From contig NZ_KZ319339.1 of NCBI RefSeq assembly GCF_002744735.1, forward strand, positions 1,364,001 to 1,428,000: a stretch of DNA of 64,000 nt, written 5' to 3'. The position numbers and the translations under genes are program-made. This DNA comes from Marinobacter guineae (GTDB lineage: Bacteria > Pseudomonadota > Gammaproteobacteria > Pseudomonadales > Oleiphilaceae). Positions 43,951-55,241 of the stretch are shown piece after piece; positions within the stretch are counted from its first letter, which is position 1; each line of letters opens with the position of its first letter. The notes under the pieces are model-generated. The model made no database searches. It was given only the letters and a program-made list of their open reading frames with translations, and was not told the origin of the DNA.

Positions 43951-44106
43951 CAGGTTCCTCACCACTGGTTATTGGGCTGAGCGTTTTGCTCGTTTACTAA
44001 TCACTATAGTTGATGAGGTTCGCGAAATTACAAGGGGAGGCTTGTTCTTAACTTGAGGTGGGTCAGGATTTTGGGGCGGAAAACCGCCCCAATTGAATCC
44101 AGAAGC

Positions 44107-45171
44107 TTATTTGACCTTCGGATCTAGCTCGCCAGAAGCGTAACGCTCGAACATGCGCTCGAGATTGATCGGCTTGATCTTGCTGGCGTTGCCGGCACAA
44201 CCGAAGGCTTCGTAGCGTGCGATGCACACTTCGGTCATGGCCTTCATGGTTTCCTTGAGGAATTTGCGCGGGTCGAACTCGGCCGGGTTTTCGGCCAGGA
44301 AGCGACGGACTGCGCCAGTGCTGGCCAGGCGCAGGTCGGTGTCGATGTTGACCTTGCGAACGCCGTGCTTGATACCTTCCACGATTTCTTCAACCGGGAC
44401 ACCGTAGGTTTCCGGAATTTCGCCGCCGTATTGGTTGATAATCTTCAGCCATTCCTGGGGTACGGAGCTGGAGCCGTGCATGACCAGATGGGTATCTGGA
44501 ATGCGGGCGTGAATGGCTTTGATCTGGTCGATGGCCAGGATGTCGCCTGTGGGCGGACGGGTGAACTTGTAGGCGCCGTGGCTGGTGCCGATGGCGATGG
44601 CCAGGGCATCAACGTGGGTTTTCTTGACGAAGTCCGCTGCTTCTTCCGGGTCGGTCAGCATCTGGCTGTGGTCCAGGGTGCCTTCGGCGCCGATGCCATC
44701 TTCTTCACCGGCCTGGCCGGTTTCCAGGGAGCCGAGGCAACCCAGTTCGCCTTCTACGGAAACGCCGCAGGCGTGGGCCATTTCAACGGTGCGACGGGTC
44801 ACGTCGACGTTGTATTCGTAGTCGGTCGGGGTTTTGCCGTCTTCACCCAGGGAGCCGTCCATCATGACGGAGCTGAAGCCCAGCTGGATGGAGCGCTGGC
44901 ATATGGCGGGGCTGGTGCCGTGGTCCTGGTGCATGACGACCGGGATGTGGGGGAATTCTTCGATGGCCGCCAGGATCAGATGGCGCAGGAAGGGGGCGCC
45001 GGCGTATTTGCGGGCACCGGCGGAGGCCTGGACAATCACCGGGGAGTCGGTTTTGTCAGCCGCTTCCATGATGGCGCGCATCTGTTCCAGGTTGTTAACG
45101 TTAAAGGCTGGCACACCGTAACCATGCTCGGCGGCGTGATCCAGCATTTGCCGCATCGAAATCAGGGCCAT
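44107..45171 (-). CDS. fba: Fructose-bisphosphate aldolase, class II
   Basis: A 354-residue zinc-dependent aldolase of glycolysis and gluconeogenesis. Zinc-binding motifs: [11 protein letters not shown] near residue 80, the [15 protein letters not shown] stretch near 136, and GTSHGAYKF and [11 protein letters not shown] for phosphate binding. The length and VEGELGCLG form place it in the CbbA/Fba type B group. It is the last gene of the leftward tkt-epd-pgk-fba cluster, separated from pgk by PAL5, which might make its expression partly independent. Confidence 0.95.
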   Translation of the reverse strand: MALISMRQMLDHAAEHGYGVPAFNVNNLEQMRAIMEAADKTDSPVIVQASAGARKYAGAPFLRHLILAAIEEFPHIPVVMHQDHGTSPAICQRSIQLGFSSVMMDGSLGEDGKTPTDYEYNVDVTRRTVEMAHACGVSVEGELGCLGSLETGQAGEEDGIGAEGTLDHSQMLTDPEEAADFVKKTHVDALAIAIGTSHGAYKFTRPPTGDILAIDQIKAIHARIPDTHLVMHGSSSVPQEWLKIINQYGGEIPETYGVPVEEIVEGIKHGVRKVNIDTDLRLASTGAVRRFLAENPAEFDPRKFLKETMKAMTEVCIARYEAFGCAGNASKIKPINLERMFERYASGELDPKVK

Positions 45172-45260
45172 GGGTCGTCTCCTTCATTTGGACTTTGAGT
45201 GTTTGAATTCTGTTTTGTTACAGACTCTTGTCGGCTGACTTTGGAGTCTGCGGCGGAGGA

Positions 45261-45356
45261 TGGGGTAAGTCTTTCGCGGAACCGCTACAAGCACATCCAT
45301 GTGCGCTTCTCTCCGGCCGTCCATGGCCTCCGAGATTCCGCGAAAGACTTACCCCA
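45261..45356 (+). repeat. Palindromic element PAL5 (core type C, forward)
   Basis: Perfect 21-base arms (45261-45281 and 45336-45356) with a 54-base core at 45282-45335. The core carries CGCTACAAGCACATCCATG, whose CACAT-CC-ATGTG hairpin is followed by a second around GGCCGTCCATGGCC. It lies between the pgk stop and the fba start, and would be transcribed as part of that operon. Confidence 0.9.
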
Positions 45357-45410
45357 CCCTCCTTGCGATTCTGACTTGGTTCTAAGCGTCTTAGCCTTAT
45401 AATCGGCCGC

Positions 45411-46571
45411 TTAAGCGCCGCGTTCTTCCAGTACAGCTACAGCCGGAAGTGTTTTACCTTCGACGAATTCGAGGAAGGCACCGCCACCGGTAGAGATGTA
45501 GGAGATTTTGTCAGCAACGCCGTACTTGTCAACGGCGGCGACGGTGTCACCGCCGCCGGCGAGGGAGAAGGCACCGCTTTCGGCGATGGCTTCGGCCAGG
45601 GCTTTGGTGCCGTTGCCGAACTGGTCGAATTCGAAAACGCCTACCGGGCCATTCCAGAGGATGGTTTTGGCGTTTTTCAGGAGCTCGGCGAACTGGCCAG
45701 CGGTTTCCGGGCCGACGTCGAGGATCATGTCGTCGTCGCTGACGTCGGAGATGTTCTTGATGGTGGAGGTGGCGGTTTCGGAGAATTCGCTGGCAACGAC
45801 AACGTCTACCGGCAGCGGGATGTTAACGCGGGAAGCAATCTCTTTAGCGGTGTCGATGAGGTCGTGCTCACACAGGGATTTGCCGACCGGGTGGCCGGCT
45901 GCTGCCAGGAAGGTGTTGGCGATGCCGCCGCCGACGATGATCTGGTCGCAGACGTTTTCCAGGGCGTTGAGGACGTCCAGCTTGGTGGAGACTTTGGAAC
46001 CGCCAACGATGGCAACGACGGGCTTGGCCGGGTGGTCGAGGGCTTTGCCGAGGGCATCCAGTTCAGCAGCCAGCAGCGGACCGGCGCAAGCTTCGGGGGC
46101 GAATTTTGCTACGCCGTGGGTGGAGGCCTGGGCGCGGTGGGCGGTGCCGAAGGCGTCCATCACGTAAACGTCGCACAGAGCCGCATACTTTTTGGCCAGC
46201 TCTTCATTGTCTTTCTTTTCGCCTTTGTTGAAGCGGACGTTCTCGAACAAGACCACTTCGCCGTCGGCGACTTCAACGCCGTCCAGGTAGTCCTTGATCA
46301 GGCGGACTTCCTGGCCCAGCACTTTGGTGAGGTGGTCGGCGACGGGCTTCATGGAGGAGGCTTCGTCGTAAACGCCTTCATCCGGACGGCCAAGGTGTGA
46401 CATCAGCATCACTTTGGCGCCGGCGTCGCGGGCGGCTTTAATTGTGGGCAGTGACGCGCGGATACGGGCGTCGCTGGAGACTTTGCCGTCCTTGACCGGC
46501 ACGTTCAGGTCTTCGCGGATCAGCACTCGCTTGCCGGCGAGGCTGAGGTCGGTCATTTTCTTGATGGCCAT
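45411..46571 (-). CDS. pgk: Phosphoglycerate kinase
   Basis: A 386-residue cytoplasmic kinase making ATP from 1,3-bisphosphoglycerate. Landmarks: [16 protein letters not shown] near the start, the substrate loop [23 protein letters not shown], and the nucleotide-binding region [18 protein letters not shown] and [17 protein letters not shown] near 345. Normal length. It lies 30 bases after epd and upstream of fba. Confidence 0.97.
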   Translation of the reverse strand: MAIKKMTDLSLAGKRVLIREDLNVPVKDGKVSSDARIRASLPTIKAARDAGAKVMLMSHLGRPDEGVYDEASSMKPVADHLTKVLGQEVRLIKDYLDGVEVADGEVVLFENVRFNKGEKKDNEELAKKYAALCDVYVMDAFGTAHRAQASTHGVAKFAPEACAGPLLAAELDALGKALDHPAKPVVAIVGGSKVSTKLDVLNALENVCDQIIVGGGIANTFLAAAGHPVGKSLCEHDLIDTAKEIASRVNIPLPVDVVVASEFSETATSTIKNISDVSDDDMILDVGPETAGQFAELLKNAKTILWNGPVGVFEFDQFGNGTKALAEAIAESGAFSLAGGGDTVAAVDKYGVADKISYISTGGGAFLEFVEGKTLPAVAVLEERGA

Positions 46572-46601
46572 AACGTTCGTCCCTTCAACAAAATTTTCAG
46601 A

Positions 46602-47633
46602 TTAAGAGTGTTTGGTTAACCAGCTTTTGCTGACATCGAGCATCCGGTTCGCGAACCCCCACTCATTATCGAACCAGCACAGCACTTTCACCATGGTGCC
46701 CCCGGTTACCCGGGTCTGGCCACCGTCAACAACGCCGGAATGCGCGTCGTGATTGAAATCGGAGCTGGCCAGCAGTTCGTCGGTATAGCCGAGTATGCTC
46801 TTCAAAGGGCCGTTAGCGGCCTCTTTTAACAGGTTGTTCACCGCTGCCACGTCAGTGCTTTTGCCGACGTTCACCACCATATCGATGGCGGAGACGTTCA
46901 TGGTCGGCACCCGCATGGCTACCGAGCTGAACCTACCCTCCATGTGGGGCAGCAGGCGTTCGATGCCCCTGGCGAGTCCGGTTTCCACCGGAACGATGTT
47001 GTGCAGGGCGCTGCGGGTTCGGCGCAGGTCCTGATGGTGGTAGGCGTCGATCACCGGCTGGTCGTTCATGGCCGCGTGAATCGTGGTGGTACTGCCCTGC
47101 TCGACACCAAACGCCTCGTCCAGCACCTTGATGACCGGCACCAGGCAGTTGGTGGTACAGGAACCCGCGGCCACGATGGTGTCGTCCGCGTTCAGCTCGC
47201 GATCATTGATGCCATAGACCACGGTGCGGTCCACATCCGATTCGGCGGGCTGGGAGAACAGCAGGCGTTTGGCGCCGGCCTGGATATGTCGCTCGGCGGT
47301 GGCACGATCGGAAAAGGCGCCAGAGCACTCCAGGACCAGATCGACCTTGAGAAGATCCCAGGGCAGTTCCGCCGGTTCGGAATGGCGCAACACCCGAATG
47401 GCGTCACCATTGACCATGAGGTCCTGCCCCGAAACAGAAATCTCACCCTGGAAACGGCCATGGGTGGAGTCGTATCGGGTCAGATGGGCAATGGTGTCGA
47501 TATCCGACAGCTCATTGATCGCGACCACCTGCAGGTGGTCGCGGAAGCCGTTTTCATAGAGCGCACGCAACACGCACTGGCCAATTCGGCCGTACCCGTT
47601 GATGGCAATGCGAAAAGGGGCAGAGTCTGTCAT
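46602..47633 (-). CDS. epd: Erythrose-4-phosphate dehydrogenase
   Basis: A 343-residue GapA-like enzyme that oxidises erythrose-4-phosphate toward pyridoxal phosphate synthesis. NAD-binding start RIAINGYGRIGQCVLRAL and active-site GSCTTNCLVPVI (Cys near 154) have the Epd form rather than the ASCTTNCLAP of GapA; the tkt-epd-pgk order also favours Epd. A gluconeogenic GapB-type activity cannot be excluded. Its ATG overlaps the tkt stop by 1 base. Confidence 0.87.
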   Translation of the reverse strand: MTDSAPFRIAINGYGRIGQCVLRALYENGFRDHLQVVAINELSDIDTIAHLTRYDSTHGRFQGEISVSGQDLMVNGDAIRVLRHSEPAELPWDLLKVDLVLECSGAFSDRATAERHIQAGAKRLLFSQPAESDVDRTVVYGINDRELNADDTIVAAGSCTTNCLVPVIKVLDEAFGVEQGSTTTIHAAMNDQPVIDAYHHQDLRRTRSALHNIVPVETGLARGIERLLPHMEGRFSSVAMRVPTMNVSAIDMVVNVGKSTDVAAVNNLLKEAANGPLKSILGYTDELLASSDFNHDAHSGVVDGGQTRVTGGTMVKVLCWFDNEWGFANRMLDVSKSWLTKHS

Positions 47634-49633
47634 CAGGCGTCCAGCAGTTCAGCGGCCACTTCCAGAACGTTGTCGACGGTAAAGCCGAATTCCTTGAACA
47701 GCTCTCCGGCCGGCGCGGACTCACCGAAGGTGGTCATGCCGATGATACGGCCGTCCAGGCCAACGTACTTGTACCAGTAGTCGGCAATGCCCGCTTCGAT
47801 GGCGATCCGGTTGGTCACGTCCAGCGGAAGAACCTGCTGCTTGTACTCGGCGCTCTGGGCATCGAAGGTATCGGTAGAGGGCATGGAAACCACACGCACG
47901 TTCTTGCCCTGCTCCCGCAGTTTGGCAGCGGCGTCCTGGGCCAGGGCCACTTCGGAGCCGGTGGCGATCAGGATCAGATCCGGTGTGCCTTCGCTGCCAG
48001 ACAGGATGTAGGCACCTTTGGCCACATCCGCCAGCTGTTGGGCATCACGATCCTGGTGCGGCAGGCCCTGACGGGAGAACACCATGGCCGTCGGACCGTC
48101 GGTGCGCTCGAGGGCCGCTTTCCAGGCCACGGCGGACTCGACGGCATCGGCCGGGCGCCACATGCTCATGTTCGGCGTGGTACGCAGGCTGGCCATCTGC
48201 TCGATTGGCTGGTGCGTCGGGCCATCTTCGCCCAGGCCGATGGAGTCGTGGGTGAACACGAAGATCGAACGCTGTTTCATCAGCGCCGCCATGCGCACCG
48301 CATTTCGGCAGTATTCCATGAAGATCAGGAAGGTTGCTCCGTAGGGAACGAAACCGCCGTGCAGGGCGATGCCGTTCATGATCGCGGCCATGCCGAACTC
48401 GCGGACACCGTAATAGATGTAGTTGCCGCTGGCGTCGTCTTTGGTCAGGCCCTTGGTGTCGGACCAGATGGTCAGGTTGGAACCGGCCAGATCGGCAGAA
48501 CCACCCATCAGTTCCGGCAGGAGCGGGCCGTAGGCGTTCAGGGTGTTCTGGGAGGCCTTGCGGGAGGCAACGGTTTCGCCCTTGTCCTGGCACTCCTGGA
48601 TGTAGGCCTGGGCTTTCTCGGCGAAATCCGCCGGCAGGTCACCGGCCATGCGACGCTTGAATTCTGCGGCCAGTTCCGGCTCGGCCTTTTCGTACGCGGC
48701 GAACTTCTGCTCCCACTCGGACTGGGCCGCGGCACCTTTCTCACGGCCATTCCAGGCGGCGGCGATGTCGGCAGGAATTTCAAACGGGCCGTATTGCCAG
48801 CCCAGCTGCTCGCGGGTCAGGGCGATTTCGTCGTCACCCAGGGGAGCGCCGTGACAGCTTTCCTTACCCTGCTTGTTCGGGGAGCCGAAGCCAATGATGG
48901 TCTTGCAACAGATCAGCGTGGGCTGATCAGTGTTGGCGCGGGCGGCTTCGATGGCAGCGCGGATGGCGTCAGCATCGTGGCCGTCTACAGCCGGAATCAC
49001 CTGCCAGCCGTAGGACTCGAAACGCTGCGGTGTGTTGTCGGTAAACCAGCCATCGACGTCACCGTCGATGGAAATGCCGTTGTCGTCATAGAAGAACACC
49101 AGCTTGCCCAGACCCAGGGTACCGGCAAGGGAGGACACTTCGTGGGAGATGCCTTCCATCAGGCAGCCATCGCCCAGGAACGCGTAGGTGTAATGATCAA
49201 CGATCTCGTGGCCGGGACGGTTGAACTGGGCTGCCAGGGACTTCTCGGCAATGGCGAAACCCACGGCATTGGCAATGCCCTGACCCAGCGGGCCGGTGGT
49301 GGTTTCAATGCCAGGAGTGTAACCGTACTCGGGGTGCCCCGGGGTCTTGGAATGCAACTGGCGAAAGTTCTTCAGGTCGTCAATGGAAACGTCGTAACCA
49401 CTCAGATGCAGCAGCGAGTATTGCAGCATGGAGCCATGACCGTTGGACAGCACGAAGCGGTCCCGGTTGGCCCACTGAGGGTTGGCCGGGTTGTGGCTCA
49501 GGTAATCGTTCCACAGTACCTCGGCGATATCCGCCATACCCATGGGCGCACCCGGGTGGCCGGACTTGGCTTTCTGAACCGCATCCATGCTCAGCGCGCG
49601 AATGGCGTTGGCGAGATCTTTACGAGACGGCAT
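47633..49633 (-). CDS. tkt: Transketolase
   Basis: A 666-residue thiamin-diphosphate enzyme of the pentose phosphate pathway. It starts [20 protein letters not shown], with the transketolase motif [17 protein letters not shown], ThDP-binding [24 protein letters not shown] near 155, and [18 protein letters not shown] near 470. GGAGAAAC precedes ATG 49633; the open frame to 49780 is upstream sequence. First gene of the tkt-epd-pgk-fba cluster; divergent from sahR. Confidence 0.97.
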   Translation of the reverse strand: MPSRKDLANAIRALSMDAVQKAKSGHPGAPMGMADIAEVLWNDYLSHNPANPQWANRDRFVLSNGHGSMLQYSLLHLSGYDVSIDDLKNFRQLHSKTPGHPEYGYTPGIETTTGPLGQGIANAVGFAIAEKSLAAQFNRPGHEIVDHYTYAFLGDGCLMEGISHEVSSLAGTLGLGKLVFFYDDNGISIDGDVDGWFTDNTPQRFESYGWQVIPAVDGHDADAIRAAIEAARANTDQPTLICCKTIIGFGSPNKQGKESCHGAPLGDDEIALTREQLGWQYGPFEIPADIAAAWNGREKGAAAQSEWEQKFAAYEKAEPELAAEFKRRMAGDLPADFAEKAQAYIQECQDKGETVASRKASQNTLNAYGPLLPELMGGSADLAGSNLTIWSDTKGLTKDDASGNYIYYGVREFGMAAIMNGIALHGGFVPYGATFLIFMEYCRNAVRMAALMKQRSIFVFTHDSIGLGEDGPTHQPIEQMASLRTTPNMSMWRPADAVESAVAWKAALERTDGPTAMVFSRQGLPHQDRDAQQLADVAKGAYILSGSEGTPDLILIATGSEVALAQDAAAKLREQGKNVRVVSMPSTDTFDAQSAEYKQQVLPLDVTNRIAIEAGIADYWYKYVGLDGRIIGMTTFGESAPAGELFKEFGFTVDNVLEVAAELLDA

Positions 49634-49794
49634 TGACGTTTCTCCAGTGTTTTCGGGAAAGAATTCGGACTGCTTAAAAAGAGGCGCGTATTTTCGCCGA
49701 TTACTGTGTTCCGGGGCAAATCGGCATGCGACTCTTTCACGATTGTTTGCCTGTGGATTCCCGAAATGGGATGATCTCAAAGAATCATAAATCT

Positions 49795-49814
49795 ATATCA
49801 AAATTTTTTGATAT
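49795..49814. promoter_or_regulatory. SahR operator, upstream of sahR
   Basis: ATATCAA-AATTTT-TTGATAT, a palindrome with perfect 7-bp arms, 43 bases upstream of the sahR start and 160 bases upstream of tkt on the other strand. The same arms with the same 6-base spacer occur before metK at 50873. Fits autoregulation by SahR. Confidence 0.75.
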
Positions 49815-49856
49815 GCCTATTGATTGACCATCCGAACCCACCTAAACTTCTCATCC

Positions 49857-50858
49857 ATGACATCCATGAACGCACACGCAAACGAATTGTCCTCGGTGGA
49901 CGCACTGGCTCCGATCTTCAAGGCAAGCGGGGACCCGTTGCGCCTGGAGATCCTGCGTGTGCTGAGAAGGGATACCTTCGGAGTACTGGAGCTCAGTCAG
50001 CTGTTCGATATGCGCCAGTCCGGCATGAGCCACCACCTGAAGGTGATGAACAAGGCGGGCTTGCTGGAGCCACAGCGGGAAGGCAACGCCATTTTCTATC
50101 GCCGTCCCCTGCACCTGGACAGCGACAAGCCAATGGACCAGACCATCCGCCAGATTTTCGAAGCGGTAGACAGGGTGCCACTGCCGCCACAGCTGCAGGA
50201 AAAGATTGAAGCTATCCGTAACCAGCGAGCCGACCAGTCACAGGCATTTTTCGCCCGGTACGCTGAACAGTTCCGGGAGCAGCAGGAACTGATTGCCGCC
50301 TTTGAGCTGTACGCCGAGCCTGTGGCCGAACTCATTCGCAAGCGCTCCCGAAAACACCAGTGGCAAACCGCCCTGGAAATCGGCCCCGGCGAAGGTGCTT
50401 TTCTGCCGGTACTGGCGGAGCTTTGCGGGCACGTGGTTGCCCTCGACAACAGCCGGGACATGCTGGCCAAGGCCACCCGCACCTGTATCGACGAACGACT
50501 GAACAACATCGACCTGATCGAGGGCGTAACCGACACACTGCTCGCCCGGGGCGATGGCTTTGACCTGGTGGTCGCCAACATGGTTCTGCACCACGTGCCG
50601 AGCCCGGCTGATATTTTTCTGGATGCGTCGGCGCTGATGAACAATGGCGGTTGCCTTGTCATCAGTGACCTGTGCAGCCACGACCAGGACTGGACCAAAG
50701 AGAACTGCGGCGACCTCTGGCTGGGGTTTGAACCGGAAGAGCTGACCGCCTGGGCCGCCGATGCGGGTCTGATTGCCGGGGAACAGCTGTTTATCGGTCT
50801 TCGCAACGGCTTCCAGATCCAGGTACGGGAATTCTGGAAAAGTAGCGGGCAGATGTGA
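49857..50858 (+). CDS. sahR: SahR-like ArsR regulator fused to a SAM-dependent methyltransferase domain
   Basis: A 333-residue two-domain protein. The ArsR winged helix covers about residues 10-95 (LAPIFKASGDPLRLEILRVL, FDMRQSGMSHHLKVMNKAGLLE). From about 150 a class I methyltransferase fold follows, with motif I LEIGPGEGAFLPVL and VVALDNSRDM. SahR regulators control methionine-cycle genes in response to S-adenosylhomocysteine, and the fused domain is a natural sensor for SAH or SAM. The neighbours metK, ahcY and metF and two matching palindromes support this. Start uncertain: ATG 49857 or 49866; the frame begins at TTG 49824. Confidence 0.87.
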   Translation: MTSMNAHANELSSVDALAPIFKASGDPLRLEILRVLRRDTFGVLELSQLFDMRQSGMSHHLKVMNKAGLLEPQREGNAIFYRRPLHLDSDKPMDQTIRQIFEAVDRVPLPPQLQEKIEAIRNQRADQSQAFFARYAEQFREQQELIAAFELYAEPVAELIRKRSRKHQWQTALEIGPGEGAFLPVLAELCGHVVALDNSRDMLAKATRTCIDERLNNIDLIEGVTDTLLARGDGFDLVVANMVLHHVPSPADIFLDASALMNNGGCLVISDLCSHDQDWTKENCGDLWLGFEPEELTAWAADAGLIAGEQLFIGLRNGFQIQVREFWKSSGQM

Positions 50859-50872
50859 CGACCGACATCGCA

Positions 50873-50892
50873 ATATCAACAAATTTTGATAT
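50873..50892. promoter_or_regulatory. SahR operator, upstream of metK
   Basis: ATATCAA-CAAATT-TTGATAT, perfect 7-bp arms and 6-base spacer, 15 bases after the sahR stop and 116 bases before metK. Same motif as 49795-49814. Confidence 0.75.
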
Positions 50893-51007
50893 ACAGATAC
50901 GTAGTTTTACGTATCCTCACATAAACCAACAAACCGGTAACCGGAAGGCACTTTAACAAAGGCTCTTATCGGTCTGAATTTGAAACGCTCACAGAGGAGC
51001 ACGCTTT

Positions 51008-52198
51008 ATGTCTGACTACAACATCTTCACCTCCGAATCGGTCTCTGAAGGCCATCCGGACAAACTGGCGGACCAGATCTCTGATGCCGTCCTGGACGCC
51101 ATTCTGGCCGAAGACCCCCACGCACGGGTTGCCTGTGAAACCATGGTAAAAACCGGTGTGGCCATCGTCGGCGGTGAAATCACCACCAGCGCCTGGGTCG
51201 ATCTGGAAGACCTGGTGCGCGGCGTGATCAAGGACATCGGATACACCTCCTCTACTGTGGGCTACGACGGCGATACCTGTGGTGTGATCAACATCATCGG
51301 CAAGCAGTCCGTCGATATCGCCCAGGGCGTCGACCGCCAGAAGCCGGAAGACCAGGGTGCCGGCGACCAGGGCCTGATGTTCGGCTACGCCAGCAACGAA
51401 ACCGACGTACTGATGCCGGCGCCGATCACCTTCTCGCACCGCCTGGTCCAGCGCCAGGCCGAAGCCCGCAAGAGCGGCCTGCTGCCCTGGTTGCGCCCGG
51501 ATGCAAAAAGCCAGGTTACCTGCCGCTACGAGAACGGGCGAGTTGCTGGTATCGATGCGGTCGTTCTGTCTACCCAGCACGATCCCGACGTCTCCCAGGA
51601 AGATCTGAAAGAAGCGGTCATGGAACTGATCGTCAAGCACGCCCTGCCCGCAGAGCTGCTGCACAAGGACACCCAGTTCCACATCAACCCGACCGGCAAG
51701 TTCGTGATCGGTGGCCCGGTGGGCGACTGCGGCCTGACCGGCCGCAAGATCATCGTAGACACCTACGGCGGCATGGCCCGCCACGGTGGTGGCGCCTTCT
51801 CCGGCAAAGACCCCTCAAAGGTTGACCGTTCCGCCGCCTACGCCGGCCGTTACGTCGCCAAAAACATCGTCGCCGCCGGCCTGGCCGACAAGTGCGAGAT
51901 TCAGGTGTCCTACGCCATCGGCCTAGCACAGCCGACATCCATCTCCCTGAACACCTTCGGCACCGGCAAGATCAGCGACGACAAGATCATCGAGCTGATC
52001 CGCCAGAACTTCGACCTGCGCCCGTACGCGATCACCAACATGCTCGACCTGCTGCACCCGATGTATCAGCAAACGGCAGCCTACGGCCACTTCGGCCGCG
52101 AGCCGGTCGAAATGACGGTTGGCGGTAAGACGTTCACCACCTTCCCATGGGAGAAGACGGATCGGGCGGTTCTTTTGAAGGACGCCGCTGGTATTTGA
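51008..52198 (+). CDS. metK: S-adenosylmethionine synthetase
   Basis: A 396-residue enzyme making SAM from methionine and ATP. Start [24 protein letters not shown] (catalytic His in GHPDK), [16 protein letters not shown] near 120 (signature 1), and [19 protein letters not shown] near 262 (P-loop-like signature 2). GAGGAGC precedes the ATG. Controlled by the upstream SahR palindrome. PAL6 begins 72 bases after the stop codon. Confidence 0.98.
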   Translation: MSDYNIFTSESVSEGHPDKLADQISDAVLDAILAEDPHARVACETMVKTGVAIVGGEITTSAWVDLEDLVRGVIKDIGYTSSTVGYDGDTCGVINIIGKQSVDIAQGVDRQKPEDQGAGDQGLMFGYASNETDVLMPAPITFSHRLVQRQAEARKSGLLPWLRPDAKSQVTCRYENGRVAGIDAVVLSTQHDPDVSQEDLKEAVMELIVKHALPAELLHKDTQFHINPTGKFVIGGPVGDCGLTGRKIIVDTYGGMARHGGGAFSGKDPSKVDRSAAYAGRYVAKNIVAAGLADKCEIQVSYAIGLAQPTSISLNTFGTGKISDDKIIELIRQNFDLRPYAITNMLDLLHPMYQQTAAYGHFGREPVEMTVGGKTFTTFPWEKTDRAVLLKDAAGI

Positions 52199-52270
52199 TG
52201 TTGTTGGGTCTGACTTTTGGATTTAGACCCCTGTTTTGACCCGGCCCGCTTCCTTTTGGAGTGGCGGCGC

Positions 52271-52366
52271 TGAGGCAAGTCCTTCGGGGACACGCTACGA
52301 GCACATCCATGTGCGCTTGTTTCGGGCCGTCCTTGGCCCTCAACAGTCCCCGAAGGACTTGCCTCA
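52271..52366 (+). repeat. Palindromic element PAL6 (core type C, forward)
   Basis: Perfect 21-base arms (52271-52291 and 52346-52366), 54-base core at 52292-52345 beginning ACGCTACGAGCACATCC, closely matching PAL5 and PAL7 in its first 27 bases. PAL6 and PAL7 face each other in the 468-base gap between metK and ahcY, which holds no gene and no recognisable SAH riboswitch. Confidence 0.9.
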
Positions 52367-52490
52367 CCACCGCATCCGGACAATTGGTGCGGGCTTATCC
52401 AAAGAAAAGCGCTCCTCTACTTATCGCCCTAGAGGGCCACAGGAGATTTAACGGCGTATCCAAGACGGCACGCGCCAAATCACGGATCGA

Positions 52491-52596
52491 GGAGGTGGGG
52501 GATGTCTTCCCCGGAATGTGGGAGGCCATGGATGGCCGACCCCAAGCGCACATGGATGTGCTTGTAGCGTTTCCGGGGAAGACATCCTCCACCTCC
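52491..52596 (-). repeat. Palindromic element PAL7 (core type C, inverted)
   Basis: Arms of 26 bases (52491-52516 and 52571-52596), 25 paired plus one G-T wobble, around a 54-base core at 52517-52570. On the minus strand the core starts ACGCTACAAGCACATCC and holds CACAT-CC-ATGTG and GGCCAT-CC-ATGGCC hairpins. It ends 70 bases before ahcY and is oriented opposite to PAL6. Confidence 0.9.
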
Positions 52597-52666
52597 GACG
52601 CCACCGAAATTACCGGCACCGGAGACCAAACTCCGAGGCCGAAAAGAAACTGACAGGAGAACACAA

Positions 52667-54061
<1,395 letters not shown>

Positions 54062-54073
54062 TCGGGTATAAAG

Positions 54074-54943
54074 ATGCAATCCCAGAAACAGTTCAAGCGC
54101 CGTTTCAGCTTTGAGTTTTTTCCGCCCAAGACCGACCAGGGCAAGGAAAAGCTGCAGAACGTGCGCAATCAGCTGGCCGAGGTGAATCCGGACTTTTTCT
54201 CCGTCACCTTCGGCGCCGGCGGTTCCACCCGGGACCGCACCATTGAAACCGTGCTCAACCTGCACCGGCAGGGCATCTCCACGGCCCCACACCTTTCCTG
54301 CGTCGGGGGCACCCGCCAGGAAATCGGCGAGCTGCTGGATGTGTACAAAGACAACGGAATCAACCGGATTGTTGCCCTTCGGGGCGACATGCCTTCCGGG
54401 ATGGGGGCTGCCGGTGAGCTGCGCTACGCCAACGAGCTGGTGGAGTTCATCCGCGAGCACAGTGGTGACACCTTCAACCTGGAAGTTGCGGCGTACCCTG
54501 AGTTTCACCCTCAGGCACGCAATGCCGAGGAAGATCTGCGGAACTTCGCCCGCAAGGTGAAGGCTGGCGCCAACAGCGCCATTACCCAGTACTTCTTCAA
54601 CGCAGACAGCTACTTCTACTTTATCGACCGTCTGGAAAAAATGGGCGTCACCATTCCGGTGGTGCCGGGCATCATGCCCATCGTCAACTTCTCCAGCCTG
54701 GTCCGTTTCTCGGACATGTGCGGCGCGGAAATCCCGCGCTGGATTCGCAAACAACTCGAAGCCTACGGCGACGACAGCGATTCCATCCGCAAGTTCGGGG
54801 AAGAAGTAGTCACTGATATGTGTGAAAAGCTGCTCAAGGCCGGCGCACCGGGGTTGCACTTCTATACCCTGAACCAGGCAGAGCCCAGCATCAGTATCTG
54901 GAAGAACCTGGGGATCAGTGATCGGGAGAAGATTGCTTTCTGA
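54074..54943 (+). CDS. metF: Methylenetetrahydrofolate reductase
   Basis: A 289-residue FAD enzyme producing 5-methyltetrahydrofolate for methionine synthesis. Start FKRRFSFEFFPPKTDQGKEKL, with the catalytic glutamate in SFEFFPPK, then VTFGAGGSTRDRT and NGINRIVALRGDMP for FAD and folate binding. Normal length for bacterial MetF. Placed directly after ahcY, completing the sahR-metK-ahcY-metF methyl-cycle cluster. Confidence 0.97.
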   Translation: MQSQKQFKRRFSFEFFPPKTDQGKEKLQNVRNQLAEVNPDFFSVTFGAGGSTRDRTIETVLNLHRQGISTAPHLSCVGGTRQEIGELLDVYKDNGINRIVALRGDMPSGMGAAGELRYANELVEFIREHSGDTFNLEVAAYPEFHPQARNAEEDLRNFARKVKAGANSAITQYFFNADSYFYFIDRLEKMGVTIPVVPGIMPIVNFSSLVRFSDMCGAEIPRWIRKQLEAYGDDSDSIRKFGEEVVTDMCEKLLKAGAPGLHFYTLNQAEPSISIWKNLGISDREKIAF

Positions 54944-54956
54944 TGAATCTGGTGGT

Positions 54957-54988
54957 GTCGGATTACCGCCCTGTGGGCCTAATCCGAC
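54957..54988. repeat. REP-like hairpin repeat GTCGGATTA...TAATCCGAC
   Basis: GTCGGATTA (54957-54965) pairs with TAATCCGAC (54980-54988) around CCGCCCTGTGGGCC-type loop sequence, just after metF. This resembles the widespread GTCGGATTA/TAATCCGAC REP elements of gammaproteobacteria. It is distinct from the PAL family. Confidence 0.7.
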
Positions 54989-55022
54989 CTACAAATATTC
55001 CTCTACAGCTGCGAGTGAACAC

Positions 55023-55052
55023 GGGGTCAGATGAAAGCTTTCATCTGACCCC
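55023..55052. repeat. 30-bp perfect palindrome GGGGTCAGATGAAAG
   Basis: GGGGTCAGATGAAAG followed directly by its reverse complement, no loop, in the gap between metF and the amino acid ABC transporter. GGGGTCAG...CTGACCCC palindromes are common REP-type elements in this group and are often linked to REP-associated transposases elsewhere in the genome; none is seen here. With the REP above it occupies the 298-base gap; the rest holds the putative promoter of the next gene. Confidence 0.75.
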
Positions 55053-55241
55053 TCATTAAGTCTCACCCCGACCGAAGCTCACCCCCAAGCATTTGATTTC
55101 CTGCGATGATCTGCGTAATAGTCTAAAGTGTATGTGATGCAGTTCCATCAACGCTCCCCGGAGATCGCAGTCAACAACAGTGATTGATCCGGCTTGCCTT
55201 ACCGGGCAAATGGAGCCTCATAAGAAAGAAAAGGAGAAAGC

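Noticed and set aside
44073..44090. GGGGCGG-AAAA-CCGCCCC hairpin as the fba terminator
   Set aside because: On the minus strand the stem is followed by AAAATCC, not a T-run, so it is a hairpin but not a clear intrinsic terminator.
52597..52666. SAH riboswitch before ahcY
   Set aside because: The conserved SAH riboswitch bases are not recognisable; the region is short and PAL7 takes up the space above it.
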